From Acetobacter estunensis (GTDB lineage: Bacteria; Pseudomonadota; Alphaproteobacteria; Acetobacterales; Acetobacteraceae), in the NCBI RefSeq assembly GCF_011516945.1, contig NZ_WOTH01000022.1, positions 1 to 49,097 of the forward strand: a stretch of 49,097 bases of DNA, read 5' to 3'. Below, piece after piece: positions 22,852 through 30,848 of the stretch. The position numbers were made by a program, and so were the translations under genes. The notes under the pieces were generated by a model that was not told the DNA's origin, did not search any database, and worked only from the letters and a program-made list of their open reading frames with translations. The first letter of the stretch is position 1. Each line of letters opens with the position of its first letter.

Positions 22852-24278
22852 GCTGGCACCCGCGCCGCGGCGGTAACACGTGGGCCGCTCAGCATGGCAG
22901 CAATCAGGAAACCGAAGCCGGCCAGAATAGGGACGGCCGAAACAACGCGCCACCACCAATACGGCATCGATGCACGCACCGAATCCATCCACGGCACGTG
23001 CTCGCCCCACAGCTCGCCCTGCACCAGTCCAGCCATCGTCAGGTCGGCGACCATCAGCGTCAGTCCACCCAGAATCAGCCAGAACGCGGCATTGGCACGA
23101 CCATTGTGATAGCGCGCGCCGGGCGTGCGCTGCCACGCATGCAGCAGGGCACCGATAGCAATGAAGCTGGCAAAGCCGAGCATCGCCAGATGCGAGTGGC
23201 CGATTACCCAGTCACTGAAATGAATCAGCCGCTGCACAGGCATTGCGGCCTGTCCCGCACCCTGGATGCTCACCAGCAGGTAAAACACCACGCCCACCGT
23301 CACAAAACGCAGAGGTACGTCGCGCATCGCCATGGCGCCGGATCCGCGTAGCGACATCAGCTGATTGAACACCACCATGATGACGTCGACGCCCAGCAGC
23401 ATCGAAGCAGCAATCGCTGCGCGCTGGGTATCCATCGGAATGGCCGAGTACACGTAGTGATGTGTGCCATTGAGAGGGTAGACAAAAAACAGCACCCAGA
23501 ACCCGAGAATCGACAGAAAGTGGCTGTAGACCGGCTTGCCGGTCACGGCGGGGATGACGTAATACGACATGGACAGGATAAAAGGCGTCACCAGCAGGCC
23601 GACCGCGTCGTGGATCCACAAGCCGCTGAACGCCGCTCCCACGGCGCCGGGAGTGAACTCGGGAATCAGGCTGCCCATCGGAAACGACAGCAGGGTAAAC
23701 ACGCCGCCACCCAGCGCATACCACGCCGAAATGTACAGTCGATCGCGCTCAGGCCCGCGCACGATCGGCCAAAGAAACTGGACCCCGAGCAACACCAGGC
23801 ACAGTTCCGTCATCGCATTGATGAGCAGCGGAAACTCGGTCCATTCCAGTGGTTTGATCGCCAAGAGCCAGTGCGGCAGGTTCGCCTCGACTAGCGCCCA
23901 GCCCGGCAGCACCATGCCGAAATTCCACAGCACGAACAGCGTCCAGCCCAGGCCTCGGCTGGTCACCGCACGTCCCGACAATCGCGGCGTGGCGAAATAC
24001 AGAAAAGCCAGAAACGCGTTACCCAGCCAGCCGAACATGATGCCCTGCGTATGGTTGTAACGCAGCAGACCCCAGGTCGCCCACGGTTCGCTACCAAGAA
24101 AATTCGGCAGCACGAACTTGATCGCGACGACGGTGCCGAAGACCGCTGACAGGATCAGCGTAGTCAGGGCCGCAAGCCCATGCGCACGCAGCAGCCCGTG
24201 TTCGGTGCCGGCCAACGTCCCGGTGATCGGCAGATCGAGTTCGCTGTCGCCGTGTGTATCTATCGCCACACTGCTCAT
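22848..24278 (-). CDS. ccoN: cbb3-type cytochrome c oxidase catalytic subunit I
   Basis: A 476-residue protein with about twelve membrane helices. The six heme and copper histidines are in place: H76 (YNHTQG, low-spin heme), H223 (SGLWIHDAVG) and H273/H274 (NGTHHY) for CuB, and H361 and H363 (VIGHSHLAM) for the high-spin and low-spin hemes. The helix-VI His-Tyr crosslink of A-type oxidases is absent, as in the cbb3 class. It reduces oxygen to water in the inner membrane. Overlaps of 4 bp on both sides (tsdA stop, ccoO start) couple it to thiosulfate oxidation. The sequence departs from proteobacterial housekeeping CcoN and resembles specialised cbb3-like enzymes. Confidence 0.88.
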   Translation of the reverse strand: MSSVAIDTHGDSELDLPITGTLAGTEHGLLRAHGLAALTTLILSAVFGTVVAIKFVLPNFLGSEPWATWGLLRYNHTQGIMFGWLGNAFLAFLYFATPRLSGRAVTSRGLGWTLFVLWNFGMVLPGWALVEANLPHWLLAIKPLEWTEFPLLINAMTELCLVLLGVQFLWPIVRGPERDRLYISAWYALGGGVFTLLSFPMGSLIPEFTPGAVGAAFSGLWIHDAVGLLVTPFILSMSYYVIPAVTGKPVYSHFLSILGFWVLFFVYPLNGTHHYVYSAIPMDTQRAAIAASMLLGVDVIMVVFNQLMSLRGSGAMAMRDVPLRFVTVGVVFYLLVSIQGAGQAAMPVQRLIHFSDWVIGHSHLAMLGFASFIAIGALLHAWQRTPGARYHNGRANAAFWLILGGLTLMVADLTMAGLVQGELWGEHVPWMDSVRASMPYWWWRVVSAVPILAGFGFLIAAMLSGPRVTAAARVPA

Positions 24279-25258
24279 GGATTGGGCGCGCCTTTCATGG
24301 TCGTACCGCCGGATGGCACCGATGCGCTGCCGAGCACATGACCGTTGACCGTCTTGCCGTACATCGAACTGGCCGAATCATGAAACTTGGCGCGGGTTGC
24401 CTCCACGGTTCCCAGATAGCGCGGATCCTGTGGACGATCCTGACTATTCATATAGGTCGCCACGTCCCAGGCGTCCTGATCAGAGAGGGTGTTACCGCGA
24501 CTGAGCGGCATGTTCGCCTTGATGAAGGCTGCTGCGTTCTTGATGCTGCCCATGCCGGCGCCCCAGTTGAACGACCCTGGCCCCCACAGGGCAGGAAATG
24601 CCATGCTGCCATCGGCGGCGATCTGACCGCCTCCGTCCTTGGCATGGCAAAGCGCGCATTTGGCCTCGTAGACGGTCTGCCCGCGGGCGTAGTCGGCAGG
24701 CAGCGGAGGTTTGTCGAGTTTCGGATAGCCACGGCCGGGAAGCTTGTCATCCACCGGCGCGCCTTTCGCCAGCCAGTAGGCGTAGGTCTCCAATGCCACG
24801 AGTGTCTTGTCACCCAACGGCGGCGCCTTCCCGTTCATGCTGAACTTGAAGCAGCCCTGCAGGCGTTCTTCGAATGTATTGACGTGACCATTCTTGGCTC
24901 GGTAAGCAGGATACGCCACGTACGCGGCCCACATCGGCGCCGCGCCGGCCTTACGGCCAGCGTCCAGGTGACAGCTGCTGCAGTGCAGCTGATTGCCGAC
25001 AAACTCGGGCGCGTTCTCTTTCGGGTGCTCGAAAATCTGTTCGCCCAGGCTCACCATCTTGCCGAAATCGTCCTTTGGCATGGATGCCTCCGAAGGCGGC
25101 GCAAAGGGCTTCTTCTCGGGCTTCGGCGCCGCCGGTTTGGCAACGACGACCGCGACCGGCTTTGGTTCGTCGGCCTCGTGGTAACCCGAAATGAAAATGG
25201 TGCCACCGGCGATAGCCAGTACACCGACAACGGCGGCGATAACGTAAGAGGTTTTCAT
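24275..25258 (-). CDS. tsdA: Thiosulfate dehydrogenase, diheme cytochrome c
   Basis: A 327-residue diheme cytochrome that joins two thiosulfates into tetrathionate, releasing two electrons in the periplasm. An uncleaved-looking N-terminal membrane anchor (residues 5-24) and a Lys/Pro/Ala-rich linker precede the enzyme. Heme 1 motif CSSCH is at 93-97 in GNQLHCSSCHLDAGR; VNTFEERLQGCFKFSMNG supplies Cys136, the rare axial cysteine ligand that marks TsdA. Heme 2 motif CALCH is at 201-205. Overlap with tsdB (ATGA) and ccoN (ATGA) places it between its electron acceptor and the oxidase. Confidence 0.9.
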   Translation of the reverse strand: MKTSYVIAAVVGVLAIAGGTIFISGYHEADEPKPVAVVVAKPAAPKPEKKPFAPPSEASMPKDDFGKMVSLGEQIFEHPKENAPEFVGNQLHCSSCHLDAGRKAGAAPMWAAYVAYPAYRAKNGHVNTFEERLQGCFKFSMNGKAPPLGDKTLVALETYAYWLAKGAPVDDKLPGRGYPKLDKPPLPADYARGQTVYEAKCALCHAKDGGGQIAADGSMAFPALWGPGSFNWGAGMGSIKNAAAFIKANMPLSRGNTLSDQDAWDVATYMNSQDRPQDPRYLGTVEATRAKFHDSASSMYGKTVNGHVLGSASVPSGGTTMKGAPNP

Positions 25259-25935
25259 GGCTTTTCCCCGGGTGTGGCAGGTGTCTGCTCACTGAAGTAA
25301 TCGGCCACGGCCTGGACTTCGGCATCGGACAGTTTTTTCGCGATGCCGCCCATCAGGCCCAGCGGACCGGCATCGCGTGTACCCTTGCGCCACGCCTGTA
25401 GCTGGTTCACCAGATACAACGATGACTGCCCGGCGAGTGCTGGGAAGTTCGCGCCCACGCCCACGCCGCCCTGACCATGGCACGAGCTGCAAGCGGGCAC
25501 GCCATCGGACCAGCGCCCGCGGTTAGCCAGCTGCTCGCCTATGCTGGAAGCAGTATTACCTGCAGTCCCGGAAGCAAGCGGCGTGACCTTGGTCGGAACC
25601 GGCAATTGCGTGTAATACGCTGCCAGTGATGCCATCTCGTCGGCCGACAGAGCTTTGGCGATAGGCGTCATCATGGCGTTTTGCCGCTGTCCGCTGGCGA
25701 AATCGGTCAGCTGGTTCTGCAAGTACTCAGGCGGCAAACCGACTAGCCGGGGGAAGCCTGCCACCGCGTTGCCTTCGCCCATAACGCCGTGGCAGCTCGC
25801 ACAGGGCGGAGCGCCATGGCCGTTGCCAGCATTTGCAATTTGCGCGCCCTGAGTCATGTTAGCCGCCGCGACGCTGCTAGTCATCAGAAGGACGAGAATC
25901 AGCAGGCAGGCGCGCAGTTCAATGGGCAGGCGCAT
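25255..25935 (-). CDS. tsdB: Cytochrome c4-like diheme protein, TsdB-type electron acceptor
   Basis: A 226-residue periplasmic cytochrome with a signal peptide (LLILVLLMTSSVAAA) and two similar c-type domains: CASCH at 45-49 and CSSCH at 149-153, each followed by GFPRLVGLPPEYLQNQL or NFPALAGQSSLYLVNQL and a later MMTPIAK/LMGGIAK Met-containing segment, the c4 pattern. TsdB proteins take electrons from TsdA. The start at 25935 (GGAG six nt upstream) gives a clean signal peptide; an ATG eight codons earlier is possible. It overlaps the end of the preceding binding-protein gene by 17 bp. Confidence 0.82.
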   Translation of the reverse strand: MRLPIELRACLLILVLLMTSSVAAANMTQGAQIANAGNGHGAPPCASCHGVMGEGNAVAGFPRLVGLPPEYLQNQLTDFASGQRQNAMMTPIAKALSADEMASLAAYYTQLPVPTKVTPLASGTAGNTASSIGEQLANRGRWSDGVPACSSCHGQGGVGVGANFPALAGQSSLYLVNQLQAWRKGTRDAGPLGLMGGIAKKLSDAEVQAVADYFSEQTPATPGEKP

Positions 25936-26689
25936 GATCGCTCCAGCCATAGCGGGCAAAGATTTTATATCCTTCGGGGCTTTTCAGAAACGCCACGAAA
26001 CCGGTGGTCGCCGCATCCTTCTGGCCCTTGGCCGTCAGCGCTACGCCGCAGTCGCGGTAAATGGCGTGGTCGGCATCCAGCGGTACGACGTCGGCAATGC
26101 CCGGATTGGCCTTGGCCCAGATTGCATAGATGATCCACGCATCTACGCTCGCATCCTGCGTCCAGCGCGCCTTCGCTTTGGCGCTGTTCGGCGCGTAGAA
26201 AACAATGTTGTGACGCAACGCCTGCAACGTGCGGATGTCGCCGTCACGTCCGGCGATGTCTTCCCACATGCCGACCTGACCGGCACCGTTGACCACCATG
26301 ACGCGCATACCCGGCTTGAGCAGGTCAGTGAAGCCACCGACATGCCGCGGGTTGCCGGGACGAACCAGAATAGCCGCTGGTCGCAGATACAGTGATTCGA
26401 TGGTCCCGTCGAGCATCGCGCCACCGAACTGCGTGACGAAGTCACTCATCATCGCTTCCGAGCCGCTGTAGATCAGGTCGCCATCCTTTTTGAAATCGTC
26501 GGCCCAGGCGTCGGTGGGGCCAGCCGTGACGATGACCTCCACGCCGTGCGCATCGCCATAGGCTTTGGCAGCGGCTTTCATGGCAGGCGCCGGACCACCC
26601 GGGCCATAGATGTGGATGACTTCCGCCGCATGGGCGCTGCCCAGTGATACAGCGAAACAGAAGACTGCAGCGATGGCCCGTTTGATCAT
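25919..26689 (-). CDS. Orphan ModA-like periplasmic binding protein, shorter form
   Basis: A 256-residue exported protein (signal MIKRAIAAVFCFAVSLGSAHA) of the type II periplasmic binding fold: EVIHIYGPGGPAPAMKAAAKAYGDAHGVEVIVTAGP, DLIYSGSEAMMSDFV, IAVRPGNPRHVGGFTDLLKPGMRVMVVNGAGQVGMWED-type segments, and a C-terminal FVAFLKSPEGYKIFARYGW. It resembles molybdate/sulfate-type binding proteins, but no ABC permease or ATPase gene is nearby. Together with the similar gene upstream it probably binds an oxyanion or sulfur compound for the oxidation system. Ligand unknown. Confidence 0.75.
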   Translation of the reverse strand: MIKRAIAAVFCFAVSLGSAHAAEVIHIYGPGGPAPAMKAAAKAYGDAHGVEVIVTAGPTDAWADDFKKDGDLIYSGSEAMMSDFVTQFGGAMLDGTIESLYLRPAAILVRPGNPRHVGGFTDLLKPGMRVMVVNGAGQVGMWEDIAGRDGDIRTLQALRHNIVFYAPNSAKAKARWTQDASVDAWIIYAIWAKANPGIADVVPLDADHAIYRDCGVALTAKGQKDAATTGFVAFLKSPEGYKIFARYGWSDHAPAH

Positions 26690-26728
26690 GCCGTGTACCC
26701 CTACGTTAATGCAGCGTCAACACCCGAA

Positions 26729-27724
26729 TTATTTTTTGCCGCCGCCCGCGTAGGCCTTGAAGCCATAGCGTTCGAAGATGGCCAGCCCTTCGGGTGAGCG
26801 GACAAACTGCAGCCACTCACGGCCGGCTTCCTTATGCGCCGCGTCTTTCACCACCGCACCGCCGTAGATCGCCGTGCTGTTTTCTGATGCCGGAATATCC
26901 ACGTGCGAAATGGGATGCCCGGCCTGCTCCTGGAATATCGCTTCCGATTGCCAGGTCACGCCGGCTTCGGCCCTTCCCTGCATGATCCACAGCGGCGTCT
27001 GACGATGGTGGATGTGCGTCAGCACGGTACTGCCGTCCTTCCGCTTCGTTTCGTAGACCATGGTTGCCAGCGATGGACCGCCCGCCTTGGTCAGCGCATC
27101 GGTGATCTGGCGAGAAATGCCCTCGAACTCCGGGTTCGGCATGGCCAGCTTGATATTAGGCTTGGCCAGATCAGCCAGCTTGGTAATGTGCTCGGGGTTG
27201 CCCTTTGCAACCATGATGGTGAGCGTGTTGGTGACGTAGGGCACAGCCGGCGCGTCGAGCGTGCCGTCGGCGACAAACTGCTGAACCTTCTTCAGACCTG
27301 CCAGATAGACATCCGGCTTGACCGTCCAGGTCATGTTACCGACAGTAACCGTGCCGCCGGCCTTCAGCTGTTTCATCAGCAAACCGGGGGGAATGGTCTC
27401 CCAGTAGATACGGCCCTTGAACTCGGGATGCAGTTTTTCGAACGCCTGCACTAGCGGCGCCATCGCAAAAAAATAGTTGCCACCGACGTACAGCGCAAGT
27501 TTGGGGTTAACCGGGTCACCGTGGAAATCGGCGAGATTGTCCGCATCAGGCACGGTAAAGTCGAAGCCGCGATCCGTGGCGTCGTCGTTGGCGCCGTTCT
27601 GCCAGGGCGGCGACAACGCCTCGTTGAAACGTTGCGAAGAAGCGTCCTGCGCCATGGATGGACTGGCGAGCGAGGTAAACAGTGCGCACAACAGACCGGC
27701 AGCCAGAGTCGACTGTTTCAACAT
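26729..27724 (-). CDS. Orphan ModA-like periplasmic binding protein, longer form
   Basis: A 331-residue exported protein, signal MLKQSTLAAGLLCALFTSLASPSMAQ. The binding fold shows LALYVGGNYFFAMAPLVQAFEKLHPEFKGRIYWETIPPGLL, VPYVTNTLTIMVAKGNPEHITKLADLAKPNIKLAMPNPEFEG, VTWQSEAIFQEQAGHPISHVDIP and a C-terminal WLQFVRSPEGLAIFERYGFKAY, which parallels the end of the shorter form. The start at 27724 follows TTGGAGATACATC; an upstream in-frame extension lacks a signal. It is the second gene of the operon, 55 bp after the DsrE-like gene. Again no transporter partner is present. Confidence 0.75.
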   Translation of the reverse strand: MLKQSTLAAGLLCALFTSLASPSMAQDASSQRFNEALSPPWQNGANDDATDRGFDFTVPDADNLADFHGDPVNPKLALYVGGNYFFAMAPLVQAFEKLHPEFKGRIYWETIPPGLLMKQLKAGGTVTVGNMTWTVKPDVYLAGLKKVQQFVADGTLDAPAVPYVTNTLTIMVAKGNPEHITKLADLAKPNIKLAMPNPEFEGISRQITDALTKAGGPSLATMVYETKRKDGSTVLTHIHHRQTPLWIMQGRAEAGVTWQSEAIFQEQAGHPISHVDIPASENSTAIYGGAVVKDAAHKEAGREWLQFVRSPEGLAIFERYGFKAYAGGGKK

Positions 27725-27779
27725 GATGTATCTCCAAAGAAACGCATTCGAATTGGACAAGGAAATGGCGGACCGATCC

Positions 27780-28343
27780 TTACATCGGCATCAGGTCGTA
27801 ACCCTCGTGCTCCAGCGTGGTAATCGTGGTCAGCCCGGACAGCGCGGTGGTGACCGACTTGTCCACATCTGCGTAAGTGAACTGATGCTCTGCGACGGCC
27901 TGGCCACAGACCGCCACATCCACGCCAGCCTTGCGCAGCGAGGCAATCAACGGCAGGTTGGGATTGGCACTGCCGAACTTGGCCCGATACGCTTCGTCAC
28001 TCAGGGCCAGCGACGTCGCTTCGCCATAAGCAATGGCCACAAATTTCAGGTGCGAAACCGGCACGCCTGATGCGACATACAGATTGACGGTGCGGGCCAC
28101 GTGATCCAGCGACGGATTCACGTCGGCCGGCGTCTTTGAGCCCTTGGTCAGCGAAAACACGATCTTGTAGGTCGCATCTTTTTCGGGCTTGTAGGCCGCG
28201 TTGGGCAGCATGTGCATCTTGCCGTAACTCTGGATGGTCGGCGTGGTCCAGAAACCTGGGTCTGAAAAGTTATGCTGGGCAAACGCAGTGGAGGCGGCAA
28301 GTGCGAGATTGACAAGGACGAAGATCTTGGCAAAACGGCGCAT
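27780..28343 (-). CDS. Exported DsrE-family protein
   Basis: A 187-residue protein with a signal peptide (MRRFAKIFVLVNLALAASTAFAQ) and a DsrE/DsrF-like domain: YKIVFSLTKGSK, VARTVNLYVASGVPVSHLKFVAIAYGEAT, LIASLRKAGVDVAVCGQAVAEHQF. Cys146 sits at the position of the conserved sulfur-carrying cysteine. Cytoplasmic DsrE proteins relay persulfide sulfur; a secreted one as first gene of a thiosulfate oxidation operon suggests periplasmic sulfur trapping. The ATG at 28343 is chosen for the clean signal peptide. Two direct repeats lie 38-67 bp upstream. Confidence 0.8.
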   Translation of the reverse strand: MRRFAKIFVLVNLALAASTAFAQHNFSDPGFWTTPTIQSYGKMHMLPNAAYKPEKDATYKIVFSLTKGSKTPADVNPSLDHVARTVNLYVASGVPVSHLKFVAIAYGEATSLALSDEAYRAKFGSANPNLPLIASLRKAGVDVAVCGQAVAEHQFTYADVDKSVTTALSGLTTITTLEHEGYDLMPM

Positions 28344-28380
28344 GGTCGATAATCCTGTTGGTGGGTGAGTAGGATGCCCC

Positions 28381-28410
28381 AATCTGAAATGCAACTAATC
28401 TGAAATGCAA
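28381..28410. promoter_or_regulatory. Direct repeat upstream of the cargo operon
   Basis: AATCTGAAATGCAA occurs at 28381-28394 and 28397-28410, 16 bp apart start to start, just upstream of the DsrE-like gene. It is a candidate activator or repressor site pair. About 430 bp further upstream to 28839 holds no convincing gene; an ATATCA-TTTT-GATAT inverted repeat lies near 28427. Confidence 0.55.
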
Positions 28411-28839
28411 GTTACTGCGTAGTGCCATATCATTTTGATATGAATGACGTTCATCGCTTATTCTCTTTTGCGCGATAATTGCGGCTGACAACCTCATTAA
28501 GGTCGCCAGGCACGCCTTCATTTCCCAGCCGGCGCTTTTGTAGCAAAGACCTACTTGGCGTAGTGTTGCTCGAACGGCTATTTGCGGCATACCGATGACG
28601 CATTCGGGAGATATGATGCGCAACTACGCCACCCGCTTATTCGCCATGGAGCGCACCGCTTAGGCGGCCGAACGCGGAATTGTCGACGTGGGTAGGCCAG
28701 CCTATAATCAGGCCCAGAAACACTATAGGCACCTATATCCTGCTGGTGATTCTCGCCATCTATCGGTTACGCCTTTTTGCTAGCGCGATCGCGCTGTTTG
28801 GCGCGACGCACCGGGCACTGTCAATAAGAGAAAAAGCAT
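28411..28839. other. Upstream region of the cargo operon, no gene seen
   Basis: Non-coding stretch between the operator-like repeats and the DNA glycosylase remnant. A short frame near 28613 (MMRNYATRLFAMERTA) ends quickly and may be a relic. Promoters for the leftward cargo operon are expected here. Confidence 0.4.
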
Positions 28840-29220
28840 TTGGGTAAACTCGGGGCCAGAACGCGCCGGTTAGACGACTCCAAGGCCGTGAACGCGAGGG
28901 TGCTTGGGCTCCACGCCGCCCATATTTCATCGTTGACGCGTTACGTGGAGGCACAGTCCCGGCCAGGAGAATCCTTGCCTTACTTTGACCCCCTCGACGG
29001 CGGCGTCCATGCCTCCATGCTCGTTCTCCTTGAACGGCCCGCTCGGCATCCGATGCGACCGCGGTTTGTGTCTCGGGACAATCCTGGTCCGGCTCAGCAG
29101 AATCTCAAACGGTTTTTGCTGGAGGCCAACGTGCCGCGCAAGATGACGGTGCTTTGGAACCTGATCCCCTGGCTTCCGCCGGACGATCATCCGGTCAGCT
29201 CGGTTCGCCGGGCAGACATT
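28840..29220 (+). pseudogene. Uracil-DNA glycosylase superfamily gene, 3' end cut by the transposon end
   Basis: About 127 native residues: YFDPLDGGVHASMLVLLERPARHPMRPRFVSRDNPGPAQQNLKRFLLEANVPRKMTVLWNLIPWLPPDD follows the N-terminal half of the uracil-DNA glycosylase fold. At 29220 the sequence passes into the transposon's internal left repeat, and the C-terminal half with the catalytic-loop His is lost. The start is a TTG at 28840. This shows that the ancestral transposon had inserted in this gene, in another genome, before the whole block moved here. Confidence 0.75.
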
Positions 29221-29277
29221 GAGGCCATCGTGTGGAAAGTACGCTAAACAACGTTTAGCATGAACAGTAGAAGAACG
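29221..29277 (+). repeat. Internal left terminal inverted repeat of the ancestral transposon
   Basis: Identical to the outer repeat at 20591-20647 and inverted to the one ending at 33882. It marks the left end of the core 4.66-kb transposon (29221-33882). Confidence 0.88.
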
Positions 29278-29348
29278 TCTGGGTAGCGTGATCTTGTCTG
29301 AGGGCAAGTCGCTGTTTCTTTGTTGAACAACGGCAAGCAGCACGGAAG

Positions 29349-30128
29349 TTAGCGGATGAAATATCCGCTAACGCGCCAATATGGCTGTTCACGAGAAAGT
29401 ACGACGGTTTCAACCGCGTTGGGTTTGTTAGCGAAACGCGTCTGGAACTGAATGATCTGATAGTCACCCGCTGGCGCGCCCGGCAGCGTTTTTGTCTGCA
29501 TCACGCTTTGGAAAGTGCGTGATGACGGGCGTCCCAACGGTTGTCGTACAGACTGGATCGTAGTGGCCCACTGCGCCGGGGTGATCTTTGCCTTGAACAG
29601 TGTGCCTGCGGCTTGCCAGCTTGCATCCCACTGCCCTTCATCAAGCAATTCGACCCATTTGCGGGCATCGGCCGATGCCTTTGTTTCGGCAGGACGGGCA
29701 ATGCTTGTCGAAATATTCTGGGCGGAAACCCGGGCGTCGTCCTGCCCGCTGATGGTCAAAAGCGCTGCGGCCGCAATGATAAGAGACATGATAAGCATTC
29801 CTCCGGTAAGCCACGCCAGGCGATGCCCCGACGATCGCGGCGGTGCTGGCTCTTTGGCTCTATCCACCGAAGAAGTTGCTTCGGCACCCCCAATTTCTTT
29901 GGGGCCGACATTATTGGGGGTGCCCCCATCCATCTCGGCGAGACGTCGGGCAGCTTCACGGCTGCTCGAAACGCCCAGCTTGCGCCGCGCATCGCGTAGG
30001 CGGTCATTTATTGTGTGCACCGACAGACCAAGCGTATTGGCGATGGATTTCGCGTCATGGCCGACCAGAAGCAGACGTAGAGCTTCTTTCTCGCGCGCGC
30101 TGAGAACCACTTGATCGTCTGTTGTCAT
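29349..30128 (-). CDS. Membrane-anchored LuxR-type regulator with DUF4019 domain
   Basis: A 259-residue protein. Residues 1-65 form a LuxR/GerE helix-turn-helix (LSAREKEALRLLLVGHDAKSIANTLGLSVHTINDRLRDARRKLGVSSSREAARRL). A charged linker leads to one membrane helix (about 105-127, LAWLTGGMLIMSLIIAAAALLTI). The C-terminal DUF4019 domain (KWVELLDEGQWDASWQAAGTLFKAKIT...GDYQIIQFQTRFANKPNAVETVVLSREQPYWRVSGYFIR) would lie in the periplasm. It overlaps the resolvase gene by ATGA, so it belongs to the transposon core and may sense envelope conditions. Confidence 0.85.
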   Translation of the reverse strand: MTTDDQVVLSAREKEALRLLLVGHDAKSIANTLGLSVHTINDRLRDARRKLGVSSSREAARRLAEMDGGTPNNVGPKEIGGAEATSSVDRAKEPAPPRSSGHRLAWLTGGMLIMSLIIAAAALLTISGQDDARVSAQNISTSIARPAETKASADARKWVELLDEGQWDASWQAAGTLFKAKITPAQWATTIQSVRQPLGRPSSRTFQSVMQTKTLPGAPAGDYQIIQFQTRFANKPNAVETVVLSREQPYWRVSGYFIR

Positions 30129-30709
30129 GATACAGCCGATGGTGTCGGCCGCGCGACGCCAAGACGCTTCATCTCGCGATAGACAGTCGATCGCCCGATC
30201 CCGAGCTGACGCGCCGCTTCAGTCGGCGACACGCTCGCCGCGATAAGTTTTAGCGCCGCGCTGATCTTGTCGTTGTCGAGCGGCTGCCGCCCCGGCAGCC
30301 TGCCCTTTGCTCTCGCCGCTGCAATCCCGTCGCGTGTACGTTCTGAGATCAGTCGCCGCTCAAAATGCGCAATGGCGCCGAAGACGTGGAAGATCAGCTC
30401 TCCGGCTGCGGAGGAAGTGTCGATTTTCTCCTCCAGGCTGAGCAACGCTATTCCGCGTGAGCGGAGCATGGTCACCGTTGTCAGCAACTCTCCCAGTGAA
30501 CGACCGAGGCGGTCGAGCCGCACAACCGCAAGCGTATCGCCCTTGCGTGCGTATTCCAGCAGCTCGTCCAGTCCTGGTCGCTCCATGCTCTTGCCCGACA
30601 TCACATCGGTGAACACACGGATCGTACCGGCTTCTTCCAATCGCATACGCTGCCCGGCCACATCCTGATCACCGGTACTGACACGCGCGTATCCCAGAAT
30701 GCCGCCCAT
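30125..30709 (-). CDS. tnpR: Serine resolvase of the Tn3-family transposon
   Basis: A 194-residue serine recombinase: MGGILGYARVSTGDQDVAGQ carries the catalytic serine (YARVST), followed by VVRLDRLGRSLGELL, IDTSSAAGELIFHVFGAIAHFERRLISERT and a C-terminal helix-turn-helix (SPTEAARQLGIGRSTVYREMKRLG). It resolves cointegrates at res. The ATG at 30709 follows GGGAGACGG; a 51-residue upstream extension crosses the res region and is rejected. It overlaps the regulator start by ATGA. Confidence 0.93.
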   Translation of the reverse strand: MGGILGYARVSTGDQDVAGQRMRLEEAGTIRVFTDVMSGKSMERPGLDELLEYARKGDTLAVVRLDRLGRSLGELLTTVTMLRSRGIALLSLEEKIDTSSAAGELIFHVFGAIAHFERRLISERTRDGIAAARAKGRLPGRQPLDNDKISAALKLIAASVSPTEAARQLGIGRSTVYREMKRLGVARPTPSAVS

Positions 30710-30734
30710 GGCACCGTCTCCCAAACGACCGTTC

Positions 30735-30840
30735 TGTGGACACTGAGTGAATGACCATTCCGGATCGACAATATCCGTCCACATAATGCGTCTCTTTACT
30801 CTCCGCTGTCCATAGCCGAGACTGACCTTTTGTGGACGGA
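30735..30840. promoter_or_regulatory. Candidate res site between resolvase and transposase genes
   Basis: The gap between divergent tnpR and tnpA contains four copies of the core TGTGGAC/TGTCCA on either strand (30735, 30777, 30807, 30831), arranged in inverted pairs, including ATGTGGACGG and TTTGTGGACGG. This is the expected place for resolvase binding sites and both promoters. Confidence 0.65.
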
Positions 30841-30848
30841 ATGACAGC

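Noticed and set aside
24254..25300. 348-codon plus-strand frame antisense to tsdA
   Set aside because: tsdA has both heme motifs, the Cys ligand and overlaps with its neighbours; the antisense frame has no recognisable feature.
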